This document shows positions 8,329-18,876 of a stretch of DNA of 64,000 nucleotides, piece by piece (position 1 is the stretch's first letter; every line of letters starts with the position of its first letter). The translations under genes and the position numbers were made by a program. Where the stretch lies: assembly GCF_000730165.1 (NCBI RefSeq), contig NZ_CP022111.1, positions 620,001 to 684,000 on the forward strand. Direction: 5' to 3'. Below the pieces are notes generated by a model. That model did not search any database and was not told where the DNA came from. It worked only from the letters and a program-made list of their open reading frames with translations. The stretch comes from Nitrospirillum viridazoti CBAmc (GTDB lineage Bacteria; Pseudomonadota; Alphaproteobacteria; Azospirillales; Azospirillaceae).

Positions 8329-9348
8329 TTAAGTGGTGGTGTCGTGCAAATCCGGCCGGTAGATGCGCGCGGCCAGCGCTTCCGCATCGGCGCCGCTGAC
8401 TGGCAGGTCGCGCCAGCGGGCCATCTGGTCCAGGAACCAGCGGGCCTGGGCCAGGGTGGGGCGGGTGACCTCGGGCGTGCCGAAGCGGCAGACGTCGGTG
8501 TCCTGGCACACGCCATCGCGGGTGCCGCCGGGTAGGGAGGCGGCGATGATCTCGGGTGCCAGGTTCAGGAAGGCGGGTTGCGCCAGGGTGGCGGCGATGG
8601 TGGGGGTGTTGGCCGGGTCGGCGCAATCTGCGGCGGCACGCAGCAGGGCGCGCAGCAGGTCTTGCAAGGCGTGCGGGTGTTCCTCGGCCCAGGCCTCGCG
8701 CACCGCCAGGCACTTCTCTGGATGGCCGGGCATGATGTCGGACGACAGGGCCACGGTGCGGCCCACCCCGGCGGCCGCGGCCACGGCGCCCCAGGGGGCG
8801 CCGGCGCAGAAGCCGTCGATGCGGCCGGACTCGATGGCGGCCACGCTGTCGGCCGGGGGCACGATGGCCCAGTCGACATCCGCCTGCGGGTCGATGCCGG
8901 CGGCGTGAAGCCAGCTTTTGAACAGCAGGGCGTGGGTGGACCATGCATGGACCACCGCCAGGGTGACGCGGGGCCGGCCACGCAACAACTCGGCCAAGCG
9001 CTGGCCGGCCTCGGCGGCGTTGGGGCGCCCCCCTGCCAGGATGGGCCCAGCCAGCTCGTTGGACAGGGTCACGGCGTCGCCGTGCTGGCTGAGGCTCATG
9101 GGGATGATCAGGCGGGCCGCTGCCGGTCGCAGGCCCAGCGCCATGGCCAGCACCAGGGGCGGCAGCATCACGGCGGCATCCAGCAGGCCGTAGGACAGCT
9201 TGTCCGCCAGGTTGGCCCAGCTGGGTTCCACCGACAGGGTGACGTCCAGCCCCTCGGCCGCGAACAGGCCGGTGGCCTGGGCGTGGATGACCGGGGCACT
9301 GTCGGTCAGGCGCAGCAGGCCGATGCGGACGGGGCGCGAAACGGTCAT
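8329..9348 (-). CDS. nasS: NasS-type nitrate sensor (periplasmic-binding-protein fold, cytoplasmic)
   Basis: The 339-residue protein resembles the NrtA/NasS group of nitrate-binding proteins (IGLLRLTDSAPVIHA at the start, LAVREAWAEEHP, FCAGAPWG). It lacks an export signal, as expected for NasS, which in characterised systems binds nitrate or nitrite in the cytoplasm and holds NasT inactive in their absence. Its ATG overlaps the nasT stop by four bases (ATGA), which fits stoichiometric production of an interacting pair. An ABC transporter binding protein is less likely because no permease or ATPase genes are adjacent and there is no signal peptide. Confidence 0.88.
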   Translation of the reverse strand: MTVSRPVRIGLLRLTDSAPVIHAQATGLFAAEGLDVTLSVEPSWANLADKLSYGLLDAAVMLPPLVLAMALGLRPAAARLIIPMSLSQHGDAVTLSNELAGPILAGGRPNAAEAGQRLAELLRGRPRVTLAVVHAWSTHALLFKSWLHAAGIDPQADVDWAIVPPADSVAAIESGRIDGFCAGAPWGAVAAAAGVGRTVALSSDIMPGHPEKCLAVREAWAEEHPHALQDLLRALLRAAADCADPANTPTIAATLAQPAFLNLAPEIIAASLPGGTRDGVCQDTDVCRFGTPEVTRPTLAQARWFLDQMARWRDLPVSGADAEALAARIYRPDLHDTTT

Positions 9349-9935
9349 GACCCGCCTCCCTTCTTCTGTTCAGCGGCGGCCACGATGTCGGCGGCCACGG
9401 CGGCCAGTTTGCGGCTCTGCTCCATGGCCTGGCGGCGCAGCCAGCGATAGGCGTCCGGCTCCGCCATGCCGCGCTGGCGCATCAGCAGGGCCTTGGCCTG
9501 GTCCACCACCTCACGCTCGCGCAAGGACGTCTCGGCCTTGTGCAGGCTGGTTTCCACCTGGCGGTAGCGGCGGAACATGGCCACGGCCGCCTGCACCACC
9601 GGCTTTATGGCGGGCAGCGAGGCACCGACCACGTTGTAGGAGCTGACGCCGGCCTCAATGGCCGCCTCCATGAAGGCCGGGTCGTCCTGGTCGACGAACA
9701 TGACGATGGGGCGCGGGTCGTGGCGCGAGATGGCGCGAATGTCCTCCAGCCCGTCGCGGTCGGGGCGGGCCATATCCACGATCACCAGGTCGGGGGCGGT
9801 GCGCAGCACGGCGTCCGCCAGCAGCTCGCCAGCGGCCAGGCGCACGATCTCCGTGGCGCCGGCGGCGGCCAGGTCGGCCTCCACGATGCGCGCGGGGTCG
9901 TTCAAATGGACTGTGTCGGCGATCAGAACCTTCAC
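9345..9935 (-). CDS. nasT: NasT-type ANTAR response regulator (transcription antiterminator)
   Basis: This 196-residue protein has an N-terminal receiver-like domain (VLIADTVH; likely phospho-acceptor region LVIVDMARPD; FVDQDDPAF). A linker helix and a C-terminal ANTAR RNA-binding domain follow (EREVVDQAKALLM, MAEPDAYRWLRRQAM). NasT proteins bind paired hexaloop hairpins in leader RNA and prevent termination when nitrate releases them from NasS. The narK leader at 5225-5319 provides such hairpins. The start codon is GTG at 9935. It is the first gene of the nasT-nasS pair. Confidence 0.92.
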   Translation of the reverse strand: MKVLIADTVHLNDPARIVEADLAAAGATEIVRLAAGELLADAVLRTAPDLVIVDMARPDRDGLEDIRAISRHDPRPIVMFVDQDDPAFMEAAIEAGVSSYNVVGASLPAIKPVVQAAVAMFRRYRQVETSLHKAETSLREREVVDQAKALLMRQRGMAEPDAYRWLRRQAMEQSRKLAAVAADIVAAAEQKKGGGS

Positions 9936-10027
9936 CGGCGGCCCATGAAGCTGGTTGGCGGGGAAACACCCTTAATCGCCAACCGGGCTTTCATGCAAGC
10001 GCGGTGATGCCGATTGTGTCCGTCAGG

Positions 10028-10312
10028 TTAGAGGACCGGCAACAAACGGTCGATGGCCTGGGCCATGTCCACGTCGCGCTGCGACAGGCCGCCCGCGTCG
10101 TGGGTAGTCAGTCGGATGTCCACGCGGTTGTAGACGTTGAACCATTCCGGATGGTGGTCCGCCTTCTCCGCCAGCAGGGCCACCTGGGTCATGAAACCGA
10201 AGGCGGCGCGGAAGTCGGTGAAGACGCAGCGGCGGGTGATGGCGTCGCCCTCCGGCGTCACGGTCCAGCCGGGCAGGGGGGGAAGATCGGCGGCGTTCAG
10301 GCGCTTGACCAT
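10028..10312 (-). CDS. phhB: Pterin-4a-carbinolamine dehydratase
   Basis: This 94-residue protein dehydrates 4a-hydroxytetrahydropterin, the pterin product of phenylalanine hydroxylase. The signature histidines lie in EKADHHPEW, and [18 protein letters not shown] provides the usual dimer and active-site segment. Length is typical of PCD/DCoH. The ATG at 10312 (MVKRL) lies 11 bases after the stop of an SDR that resembles dihydropteridine reductase, so both halves of pterin cofactor recycling are adjacent. It is the last gene of the hmgA-fahA-SDR-phhB operon. The hydroxylase itself is not in the window. Confidence 0.93.
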   Translation of the reverse strand: MVKRLNAADLPPLPGWTVTPEGDAITRRCVFTDFRAAFGFMTQVALLAEKADHHPEWFNVYNRVDIRLTTHDAGGLSQRDVDMAQAIDRLLPVL

Positions 10313-10323
10313 GATGGGCCTCT

Positions 10324-11013
10324 TCAGTCGGCGGTGGGGGCGGTGACGGGGATCAGGGCGCCGTTGATGGCGCGGGCGGCCCGGCTGGCCAGGAAGACGA
10401 TGGCGTCGGCCACTGCCGCCGTGGCGGTCCAGGTCTTGGGGTCGATGTTCGGCATGTCCGCCCGGTTCTGCGGTGTGTCCATGACCAGCGGCAGCACGGC
10501 GTTGACGCGGATGCGCCCGCCCAGTTCCGCCGCCAGGCTTTCGGTCAGGCGGGCCACGGCGGCCTTGGAGGCGGCATAGGCGCCCATGCCGGCACCGGCC
10601 TTCTCTGCCGCCGCGGCACCCACATTGACGATGGCGCCGCCGTCCGACAGGCCGCCCCCAGGCACGATGGCGGCGCGGCACATGTTCAGGCAGGTGCGGG
10701 CGTTGATGGCGAACAGCTTCTCCCACGCGGCGGGATCGCCGTCCGCCACCGTCTGCCAGCGGAAGCCGCCGGCGACGTTGACCAGCACGTCGGCTCCGCC
10801 CATGGCGACCTTGGTTTGGCCGAAGGCGGTGCGGGCGGCGGCCTCATCCGTCAGGTCCACGCCGCCCAGGTGCAGCACGCCCTCCGTCACGGCGGCGGGT
10901 GCGGGCGCATGGTCGACCACGGTGACGTGATGGCCGGCCGCCCGGAAGGCATGGGCCACGGCGGCACCCAGGACCCCGGCGCCGCCGGTGATGACGACCT
11001 TCTGCTGGGTCAA
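10324..11013 (-). CDS. SDR oxidoreductase resembling quinonoid dihydropteridine reductase
   Basis: The 229-residue protein has the SDR cofactor motif TGGAGVLG (residues 9-16) and the catalytic Tyr/Lys in YAASK. The usual catalytic Ser position is occupied by Ala/Gly (VNVGAAAA), as in animal dihydropteridine reductase. The later segment [17 protein letters not shown] followed by KTWT also matches that enzyme closely. It would regenerate tetrahydropterin from the quinonoid product made by the neighbouring carbinolamine dehydratase. The start is a TTG at 11013 preceded by GAGGGG. The assignment combines motif recall and operon context; a generic SDR remains possible. Confidence 0.75.
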   Translation of the reverse strand: MTQQKVVITGGAGVLGAAVAHAFRAAGHHVTVVDHAPAPAAVTEGVLHLGGVDLTDEAAARTAFGQTKVAMGGADVLVNVAGGFRWQTVADGDPAAWEKLFAINARTCLNMCRAAIVPGGGLSDGGAIVNVGAAAAEKAGAGMGAYAASKAAVARLTESLAAELGGRIRVNAVLPLVMDTPQNRADMPNIDPKTWTATAAVADAIVFLASRAARAINGALIPVTAPTAD

Positions 11014-11033
11014 GATAATCCCCTCTTCATTTC

Positions 11034-12353
11034 TCAGACGTTCAGCGCGGGCGTTACCTGGCCCCGGCAGTTGCCGAAGCCGATGGAGACATAGCCGTCA
11101 GCCACGGCGCGGCCGGCCAGGATCAGCTCATCGCCGTCGGCCAGGAAGGTGCGCGTCTCGCCGTTGGGCAGGGTGATGGGCGCCTTGCCGCCCCGCGTCA
11201 ACTCCAGCAGGCTGCCCACGCCGCTGTCGTCGGGGGTGGAGATGGTGCCGGTGCCCAGCAGGTCGCCGGGGTTCAGGTCGCAGCCATTGCAGGTGTGGTG
11301 CGCCACCAGCTGTGCCGCCGTCCAATAAAGGTTGGTGGCGGGGCCGGTGCCCAGGCGGTGCGGGGCCTGCTTGTCCTCACGCATCCTGGGCGTGCGGATC
11401 AGCACCGACAGCTCGATGCCATAGGCGCCGCGCTCCTGGTCCGTTTCATCCCACAGATAGGGCAGCGGCTTGGGATCATCGGCGGCCCGGGCCGGCTGCC
11501 GGGTGCGGAAGGGGGCCAGCGCCTCCGCCGTGATGATCCAGGGCGACACGGTGGTCAGGAAGTTCTTGGCCAGGAAGGGGCCCAGCGGCTGGTATTCCCA
11601 GGCCTGCAGGTCGCGGGCTGACCAGTCGTTCAGCAGGCACAGGCCGGCGATGTGGCTGTCGGCCTCGCCGATGGCGATGGGCGTGCCCAGCTCATTGCCC
11701 GGGCCGATCCAGATGCCCAGCTCCAGTTCCAGGTCCAGGCGCTGGCTGGGGCCGAAGGTCGGCACCTCCGCATCCGGGGCCTTGCGCTGCCCATTGGGCC
11801 GGCGCACCTCCGCCCCGGTCACGCGCACGGACGAGGCGCGGCCGTGGTAGCCGATGGGCACATGCTTGTAGTTGGGCAGCAGCGGGTTGTCCGGGCGGAA
11901 CTGCCGGCCGACGTTCAGGGCATGGTGGATGCCGGCGTAGAAGTCGGTATAGCCGCCGATGGTTGTGGGCAGGTGCAGGGTGCAGTCCGCCGCGTGGTAA
12001 AGCAAACCTTCCACGATGCCCTGATCATCGCTGCCGTTGGCCAGCAGTTGCGACAGTCGGCGGCGCAGGGCCCGGCGCGGGCCTGCCCCCAGGGCCAGCA
12101 GCGGGTTCAGCGTGCGCCCGCTGGCGGCGATGGCCGCGTCCAGCGCGTCGCCCGTCAGCAGGCCGGACCGGCCGGCCTTGGCCAAATCCAGCACCCAGTC
12201 ACCGATGGCGACACCGCCACGCGGCGCCTCGTTCCGGGTGCTGAACACGCCCAGGGGCAGGTTCTGGATGGGGAAGTCGGCGTGGCCGTTGGCGCTGCTG
12301 ACCCAGCTGGTCAGGGCCGGGTTGTGCGTTTCATCGATCAAGGGAATGTTCAT
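11034..12353 (-). CDS. fahA: Fumarylacetoacetase
   Basis: This 439-residue hydrolase catalyses the last step of tyrosine/homogentisate breakdown, splitting fumarylacetoacetate into fumarate and acetoacetate. Family motifs are clear: [18 protein letters not shown] with the catalytic His region, [18 protein letters not shown] (acidic metal ligands), [21 protein letters not shown] and [10 protein letters not shown]. Its ATG overlaps the hmgA stop by four bases. The SDR follows after 20 bases. The intermediate enzyme, maleylacetoacetate isomerase, is not in the window. Confidence 0.97.
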   Translation of the reverse strand: MNIPLIDETHNPALTSWVSSANGHADFPIQNLPLGVFSTRNEAPRGGVAIGDWVLDLAKAGRSGLLTGDALDAAIAASGRTLNPLLALGAGPRRALRRRLSQLLANGSDDQGIVEGLLYHAADCTLHLPTTIGGYTDFYAGIHHALNVGRQFRPDNPLLPNYKHVPIGYHGRASSVRVTGAEVRRPNGQRKAPDAEVPTFGPSQRLDLELELGIWIGPGNELGTPIAIGEADSHIAGLCLLNDWSARDLQAWEYQPLGPFLAKNFLTTVSPWIITAEALAPFRTRQPARAADDPKPLPYLWDETDQERGAYGIELSVLIRTPRMREDKQAPHRLGTGPATNLYWTAAQLVAHHTCNGCDLNPGDLLGTGTISTPDDSGVGSLLELTRGGKAPITLPNGETRTFLADGDELILAGRAVADGYVSIGFGNCRGQVTPALNV

Positions 12354-13669
12354 CGCGGCAGCTCGGCCTTGGTGAAGCCCGCCCAGCAGTCATCATAGTC
12401 CAACTGCATCAGCGGGGTCTCGGTGGCGAAACGGGTGGGTCGAATGACCCAGCGGCTTTCGAACATGAAGGCCATGGTGTTCTCGATCTTATGCGGCTTC
12501 AGGTCCGCCGCCACCGCGCGCTCGTAACTGGTGCGGTCGGGGCCGTGGCCGCTCATGCAATTGTGCAGCGAGGCGCCGCCGGGGGCGAAGCCGCCGGCCT
12601 TGGCGTCATACTGGCCATGGATCAGGCCCATGAACTCATTCATGACGTTGCGATGGAACCACGGCGGCCGGAAGGTGTCCTCCGCCACCATCCAGCGCGG
12701 CGGGAAGATGACGAAGTCGCAATTGGCCGTGCCGGCGATTTCCGATGGCGCCGTCAGCACCGTGAAGATCGACGGATCCGGATGGTCGTAGGACACGGTG
12801 TTGATGGTGTTGAACCGCGCCAGGTCGTACTTGTAGGGCGCCAGGTTGCCGTGCCAGGCCACCACGTCCAGCGGGCTGTGGTCCAGGGTGGTGGCCCACA
12901 GGCGGCCCTGGAACTTCTGCACCACTTCGGTCGCCTCATCCACGTCCTCGAACCGGGCGACGGGGGTCAGGAAATCGCGCGGGTTGGCCAGGCCGTTGGC
13001 CCCGATGGGGCCCAGGTCGGGCAGCTTGAACGGCGCGCCGTAATTCTCGCAGACATAGCCCCGGGCGGTGCCATCCGGCAGCAGGACGCGGAAACGCACG
13101 CCGCGCGGCACCACGGCGATTTCGCCCGGCGCCACCTCCAGCCGGCCCAGCTCCGTTTCCAGGCGCAGGCGGCCCAGCTGCGGCACCAGCAGCAGTTCGC
13201 CATCCGCGTTGTAAAACACCCTTGCCGCCATGGGCTGGTTGGCGGCGTAGAGGTGGATGGCGATGCCGTTGTTGGTACCCACGTCGCCGTTGCCGCCATA
13301 GCTCACCAGCCCGTCGACGAAGTCGGTCGGCGCGTCGGGCAGGGGCAGGGGATCCCAGCGCAGGCGGTTGGGCGTGGGTGGCACCTCATCGAACGGGCCG
13401 GACCGCAGCAGGCTGGCCCGCCCATATGCCGTGAAGGGCGCATGGCTGGCGGTGGGGCGCAGGCGGTACAGCCAGGACCGGCGGTTCTCATTGCGGGGGG
13501 CGGTGAAGGCGCTGCCCGACAACTGCTCGGCATACAGGCCGAAGGGCACCTTCTGCGGCGAGTTGCGGCCCACGGGCAGGGCGCCAGGCACCGCCTCGGT
13601 CGCAAAGCTGTTACCGAAGCCGCTCATCATGTCAAAGGGCGCGTTGTCTCGGATGCTGTCCTGGGTCAT
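12350..13669 (-). CDS. hmgA: Homogentisate 1,2-dioxygenase
   Basis: This 439-residue non-haem iron enzyme opens the homogentisate ring. The iron ligands are expected in [16 protein letters not shown] (His and Glu) and SGHGPD (His), matching the human enzyme pattern. The N-terminal [16 protein letters not shown] is also typical. I chose the ATG at 13669 because GGAGG lies eight bases upstream; an in-frame GTG at 13684 would add five residues. A perfect inverted repeat lies just upstream at 13688-13707. It heads the four-gene catabolic operon. Confidence 0.97.
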   Translation of the reverse strand: MTQDSIRDNAPFDMMSGFGNSFATEAVPGALPVGRNSPQKVPFGLYAEQLSGSAFTAPRNENRRSWLYRLRPTASHAPFTAYGRASLLRSGPFDEVPPTPNRLRWDPLPLPDAPTDFVDGLVSYGGNGDVGTNNGIAIHLYAANQPMAARVFYNADGELLLVPQLGRLRLETELGRLEVAPGEIAVVPRGVRFRVLLPDGTARGYVCENYGAPFKLPDLGPIGANGLANPRDFLTPVARFEDVDEATEVVQKFQGRLWATTLDHSPLDVVAWHGNLAPYKYDLARFNTINTVSYDHPDPSIFTVLTAPSEIAGTANCDFVIFPPRWMVAEDTFRPPWFHRNVMNEFMGLIHGQYDAKAGGFAPGGASLHNCMSGHGPDRTSYERAVAADLKPHKIENTMAFMFESRWVIRPTRFATETPLMQLDYDDCWAGFTKAELPR

Positions 13670-13687
13670 GGCCGCTGCCTCCACCAG

Positions 13688-13707
13688 ATCGTTTCATTTG
13701 AAACGAT
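13688..13707. promoter_or_regulatory. Palindromic operator upstream of hmgA
   Basis: ATCGTTTC-ATTT-GAAACGAT is a perfect inverted repeat with 8-base arms, lying 19 bases before the chosen hmgA start. Its position suggests a repressor site over the 5' UTR or promoter. The regulator is unknown: the nearby Lrp-type gene is one candidate, and a MarR- or IclR-type hmg repressor encoded elsewhere is another. Confidence 0.6.
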
Positions 13708-13887
13708 ATAAGGGGCGATGTCCGCCGCTTGTCAAATGGATAAACGCCGCCGGTTCCAGGATCCGATCCAGGTTATCCGCCGGCTTCCGTGAAAACCTTT
13801 CAATCGCGCTGGCGGAACCCGGCAGGCCTGAAAAGGTTTCGCGGCCCAAATACCATCGGTGAAAGGAGTCACCGGAAATGGAAAAGA

Positions 13888-14358
13888 TCAGATCGGCAGG
13901 GCGGTGGTGTATTTCACCTGGCTGAGCGCGAAGTGCGAGGCGGCGGCGGCCACGGCCGGGTGGGCTAGCAGCTCGCGCATCAGGAAGCGTTCGTAGCTGG
14001 CGACGTCGGCCACCACCACCCGCATCAGATAGTCCCATTCGCCCGACATGCTGTGGCAGTCCATGATCTCGCCGCGCGTCTGGATGAAGGCCTCGAATTC
14101 CTGCCTGTCCTTGGTGGCGTGGCTTTTCATGCGCAGCTGGCACATGACGCTGACGCCCCGGCCCACCTTGGCGGCGTCCACCAGACGCACGGCGGCGCCC
14201 AGGATGCCGGCCCCCTCCAGCGCCTTGATGCGCCGCCAGCACGAGGCCGGAGAGGCGCCCACCTCCTCCGCCAGGGCGGCATGGCTCAGGCTGGCATCGC
14301 GTTGCAGCGCGCGCAGGATGCGGTGGTCGATTTCATCGAACTGATCAATCTCTTTCAT
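13888..14358 (-). CDS. Lrp/AsnC-family transcriptional regulator
   Basis: The 156-residue protein has an N-terminal winged helix (DEIDHRILRALQRDASLSHAA, EEVGASPASCWRRIKALE) and a C-terminal ligand-binding (RAM) domain (EIMDCHSMSGEWDYLMRVVV). The ATG at 14358 gives the usual Lrp length; an upstream in-frame start would add about 30 unlikely residues. It is divergent from the aromatic aminotransferase and lies 200 bases upstream of hmgA in the same direction, so it probably controls aromatic amino acid use. That role is inferred from position only. Confidence 0.9.
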   Translation of the reverse strand: MKEIDQFDEIDHRILRALQRDASLSHAALAEEVGASPASCWRRIKALEGAGILGAAVRLVDAAKVGRGVSVMCQLRMKSHATKDRQEFEAFIQTRGEIMDCHSMSGEWDYLMRVVVADVASYERFLMRELLAHPAVAAAASHFALSQVKYTTALPI

Positions 14359-14513
14359 TTTTTCCAATCCGGCGAAATGCGCTTCCCATATTGGCTTGTC
14401 ATGGCGCGTCAATGAAAAGACATTGTCACAGGTTTCGCATAAAATCATTCAGCAACGATAGGGGTGCCGCCGCTGGGGGCGGATCCAGCCCCGCCCATAA
14501 GGGAGTCTCCACG

Positions 14514-15707
14514 ATGTCTGCCCCGACGCCTTTCGACGCGCTGACGCCGCAGCCCGCCGATGTCCTGTTGTCCCTGATTGCCCTGTACCGCGACGATCCG
14601 CGGCCCAAGAAGCTGGACCTAGGCGTGGGCGTCTATCGCGACGACACGGGCGCCACGCCGGTGATGCGCGCCGTCAAGGCGGCCGAGGGCCGGTTGCTGG
14701 AGACGCAGGGCAGCAAGAGCTACCTGGGGCCCGAGGGTGATATCCGCTATACCGAGCTGCTGCAGCCCATCGTCTTCGGCAAGACCATGCCAGCCGACAC
14801 GATGGTGGGGGTGCAGACGCCCGGCGGTACCGGCGCCCTGCGCCTGGCGGCGGAACTGGTGAACGCCGCCCAGAAGAATGCCAAGCGGCCTGGGGCCAAG
14901 GTCTGGCTGGGCACCCCCACCTGGCCTAATCATGCGCCCATCATGACCTCCGCCGGCCTGACCGTGGCCACGTATCGCTATTACGACCAGGCGACGCAGA
15001 CCATCCTGTTCGATGAGATGATGTCGGCCCTGAAGGGTGCTGACGCCGGCGACGTGGTGCTGCTGCATGGCTGCTGCCACAACCCCGTCGGTGCCGACCT
15101 GGACCAGGCCCAGTGGCGGGCGGTGGCCGAGGTGGTGGCCGAGCGCGGCCTGATCCCCCTCATCGATCTCGCCTACCAGGGCCTGGGCGACGGGCTGGAA
15201 GAGGATGCCGCCGGCGCCCGCCTGGTATTGGACGCCGCGCCGGACGCCCTGGTGGCCTATTCCTGCGACAAGAACTTCGGGCTTTACCGGGAACGCGTGG
15301 GCGCCCTCTACGCCAAGGGCGGCACGCCCGCGCGCACCGCGCTGATGCGTTCCAACATCCTGCTGCTGGCCCGCGTCAATTGGTCCATGCCGCCCGACCA
15401 CGGTGGCGCCCTGGTGCGCGTCATCCTGGATGACGCCGGCCTGACCGCCGAGTGGCGGACGGAACTGGACGCCATGCGCACCCGCATCAACCAGGTGCGC
15501 CAGGCCTTGGCCGCCGGTGACGCCTGGTTGGCCCCGTTGGGGCGCCAGCGCGGCATGTTCTCGCTGCTGCCCCTGTCGCCGGAGCAGGTGGGCCTGCTGC
15601 GGCGCGATCATGCCGTCTACATGGTGGGCAACGGCCGCGCCAACCTGGCCGGCCTGACGCTGGCCACCGTGCCGCAGTTCATCGACGCCCTGCGGGCCGT
15701 CCGTTGA
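14514..15707 (+). CDS. tyrB: Aromatic amino acid aminotransferase (class I, AspC/TyrB type)
   Basis: This 397-residue PLP enzyme would transaminate tyrosine, phenylalanine or aspartate. Conserved features are LDLGVGVYRDDTGATPVM, QTPGGTGALR, LLHGCCHNPVG, DLAYQGLGDG and the PLP-lysine segment SCDKNFGLYRERVG. The ATG at 14514 follows a GGGAG site about eight bases upstream. It feeds the homogentisate route encoded on the opposite strand, which supports tyrosine as a substrate. Aspartate specificity cannot be ruled out. The following Rieske gene overlaps its stop codon. Confidence 0.92.
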   Translation: MSAPTPFDALTPQPADVLLSLIALYRDDPRPKKLDLGVGVYRDDTGATPVMRAVKAAEGRLLETQGSKSYLGPEGDIRYTELLQPIVFGKTMPADTMVGVQTPGGTGALRLAAELVNAAQKNAKRPGAKVWLGTPTWPNHAPIMTSAGLTVATYRYYDQATQTILFDEMMSALKGADAGDVVLLHGCCHNPVGADLDQAQWRAVAEVVAERGLIPLIDLAYQGLGDGLEEDAAGARLVLDAAPDALVAYSCDKNFGLYRERVGALYAKGGTPARTALMRSNILLLARVNWSMPPDHGGALVRVILDDAGLTAEWRTELDAMRTRINQVRQALAAGDAWLAPLGRQRGMFSLLPLSPEQVGLLRRDHAVYMVGNGRANLAGLTLATVPQFIDALRAVR

Positions 15708-16096
15708 GCGTCGCGCCCGCGCCGGGCGGCATCCGCCCGTGGCTGACCCGGACGCCTGCCGGGGTGCGCTTGTGCGCGATGGCGGAACTGGCGCCGCTCA
15801 GCGCCCGCAACTTCGTGCTGGAGATCCAGGGCGACCGCTTCCACGGCTTCGTGGTGCGGCGGGGGGAGGCGGTCACCGGTTATGTCGACCGCTGCCCTCA
15901 TGCCGGCGTGCCCCTGGCCTTCACCCTGGACGACTACCTCGCCCAGGACCTGACCGGTCGTGACGTCATCCGCTGCAGCTGGCACAGCGCCCTGTTCGAC
16001 ATCGATACTGGGCGCTGCGTCGCGGGCCCGTGCCCCGGTCAGGGGTTGCTGCCCTGGCCGGTGACGGTGCGCGACGGCTTCATCGAAACTTTGTGA
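15704..16096 (+). CDS. Small Rieske [2Fe-2S] protein
   Basis: This 130-residue protein has a Rieske centre: RCPHAGVPL (C-x-H) and RCSWHSALF (C-x2-H), followed by the usual DTGRCVAGP-x-PW segment. A TTG start overlapping the aminotransferase stop (TTGA) keeps the LCAMAEL strand that Rieske proteins normally have; the ATG at 15779 would remove its first residues. No oxygenase domain is present, so it is a ferredoxin-like electron carrier or a small regulatory subunit. Partner and function are unknown. Coupling to the aminotransferase suggests a role in aromatic metabolism. Confidence 0.78.
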   Translation: MSVAPAPGGIRPWLTRTPAGVRLCAMAELAPLSARNFVLEIQGDRFHGFVVRRGEAVTGYVDRCPHAGVPLAFTLDDYLAQDLTGRDVIRCSWHSALFDIDTGRCVAGPCPGQGLLPWPVTVRDGFIETL

Positions 16097-16135
16097 GCGT
16101 CCTTCGATAGCGGCTCCGCCTGCCCCCCGCTGGAG

Positions 16136-17158
<1,023 letters not shown>

Positions 17159-17237
17159 AGCCTATTCCCTTCACAGTCTTCTCCCCGACAACTCGGGGGG
17201 CTTTTGATGGGTCCGCGATAAATCGGGGGGCGGTGGG

Positions 17238-18644
17238 TCAGGAGGCGGGGTGCGGTCGCATCCCCTTCTCAACCGGCGGCTTTTCCATCGGGGTCGCGGC
17301 CCGCCGGGCGAAAAAACGGCACAAGGCCCGGATCTCCTCACCGGCGACGAAGGTCTCGTCGGGCAGGGCCAGCAGGCGCTGCCGCTTGCGTTCGTACTCC
17401 TCGACCGTCAGGTCCTGGAAGAAGCGGACCATGGTCTCTTCCAGCGGTTGCTCGAAGCCCCAGCCCACATCGTGTCGGCGCACCAGGCGGTCAACCTCGA
17501 ACCCTTGGACGCTGAGACAGGGCACGCCGAAATATCCCGCCTCGTAGAAGCGGTTGGGCAGCAGCCAGCGTGAATTGTGCTCGGTGTTTTCCAGGTCCAG
17601 CGCCCAGGCGAAATCCACGCCGGCATACATGTCGGCCAATTCGCCCGGGTGGTCGTAGCGGCCGCCGTAAACGATGTTGGGGCAGGACTCCAGCGTCTTG
17701 AAAAAGCGCTTCTCATCCACCGTGGTCAGCACACCGCGAAAACGGATCTGCAGCCGGTCGGGCAGGCGCTGGGCCAGGCGTTGCATCAGGTCCACCGTCT
17801 GCTCCCCCCGGATCAGGCCGAAATAGCCGATGACCCAGGGACGGTGCGGCGGCATCAGGGGCTTGGTCCCAGCGGGCTGGGCTTTGGGCTGGGCTTCGGC
17901 CGCCACCGTGGCGGCGGGTTTCGGCCGTTCCGGCAGGCCGACACGAGGCAGCTTGTTCTCCACCAGCAGCCAGGGGCCCCGGAACTTCTGCGTGGGCGCG
18001 TAATAATGCCGATGGAAGCCGGGGGAGGACAGCACCAGCAGCTTCACCTGGGTCAGGCACAGGCGTTCCACCAGGCGCAGCAGGAAAGAGCGCAGGCCGT
18101 GGGCCACGAACATGGGCTGGATATCCAGCACCTCGTAGGCCACCTCCGCCCGCCGGCTGATGAACAGCTTCATGACCAGGGCCAGCAGCAACTGGTCGAT
18201 GTTGCGGGCGTACAGGATGGTGGCGTCGGTCAGGCGCGGGCGGTGGCGGAAGATGACGCGCAGGGCGCCCGCCAGCGCCTGTAGGCGATGGGCGTACTTG
18301 CCATCCACGGTCCGCCCCAGCAGCACATGGGGCCAGGGCGGCCGATAGCCGCTGTTGTACCGCTCGCGCTCAAACCCCAGGACCAGGACGGGCAGGCCGT
18401 TGTCCAGGAATTCCCGCACTCGTTTGATGGTGCTGACATCGGTGACGTCCTGGGTCAAGAACACCACGCCGGCCTTGTCTGCCGAAGGGGCGCCGGGGCC
18501 GACGCGCTGGGCCATCCAATCGCCCAGGACGTCGCCGCCGGGCATGCTGCCCTGCGGCGCAGCGGCGGCGTCGGTGGGTGAAACGGCGGCGGTGGCAGCC
18601 TGACTATTGTCCATCAATGCTGCACTGGGAATTCTTGACGGCAC
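17238..18644 (-). CDS. Glycosyltransferase, GT4-like
   Basis: This protein of about 468 residues has a low-complexity Ala/Pro N-terminus, an N-terminal Rossmann-like half (VVFLTQDV, VLVLGFERERYNSG) and a C-terminal half with WVIGYFGLIRGEQTVDLM, IRFRGVL and LLPNRFYEAGYFGVPCL, typical of GT-B enzymes. No membrane span is evident. The GTG at 18644 has GGGGA upstream; ATG at 18614 is an alternative with a poor ribosome site. It lies upstream of galE in the same direction. The donor sugar and linkage cannot be told. Confidence 0.8.
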   Translation of the reverse strand: MPSRIPSAALMDNSQAATAAVSPTDAAAAPQGSMPGGDVLGDWMAQRVGPGAPSADKAGVVFLTQDVTDVSTIKRVREFLDNGLPVLVLGFERERYNSGYRPPWPHVLLGRTVDGKYAHRLQALAGALRVIFRHRPRLTDATILYARNIDQLLLALVMKLFISRRAEVAYEVLDIQPMFVAHGLRSFLLRLVERLCLTQVKLLVLSSPGFHRHYYAPTQKFRGPWLLVENKLPRVGLPERPKPAATVAAEAQPKAQPAGTKPLMPPHRPWVIGYFGLIRGEQTVDLMQRLAQRLPDRLQIRFRGVLTTVDEKRFFKTLESCPNIVYGGRYDHPGELADMYAGVDFAWALDLENTEHNSRWLLPNRFYEAGYFGVPCLSVQGFEVDRLVRRHDVGWGFEQPLEETMVRFFQDLTVEEYERKRQRLLALPDETFVAGEEIRALCRFFARRAATPMEKPPVEKGMRPHPAS

Positions 18645-18876
18645 GGAGCGTCCCCATTAGCGGCCAATGCGAAGTAATTCATCATGGACCTGGGCGGATT
18701 TTCCGTGCTGTGACAAAACAGGGCCGCCTTATCATTAAAGGGCATATGCCTTTTTTCCGTTGGGGTAGCCCCTGTGACTGAAATGGGGCAGATAAAGCAC
18801 CCCCGGTCACAGGTTGGTCACTGGCGGGTTTGACGCCGGGCTTGTTTGATTTCAACCACGACATCAGCGGGTTCAT

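Noticed and set aside
8261-8944. N-terminal extension of the AT-rich orphan gene to 565 codons
   Set aside because: The extension reads an alternative frame of nasS and changes composition abruptly; a ribosome site (GGGAGA) marks the real start at 8260.
13791-13840. Inverted repeat GAAAACCTTTCA / TGAAAAGGTTTC between hmgA and the Lrp gene
   Set aside because: The arms are offset by one base and far apart, so I did not list it as an operator.
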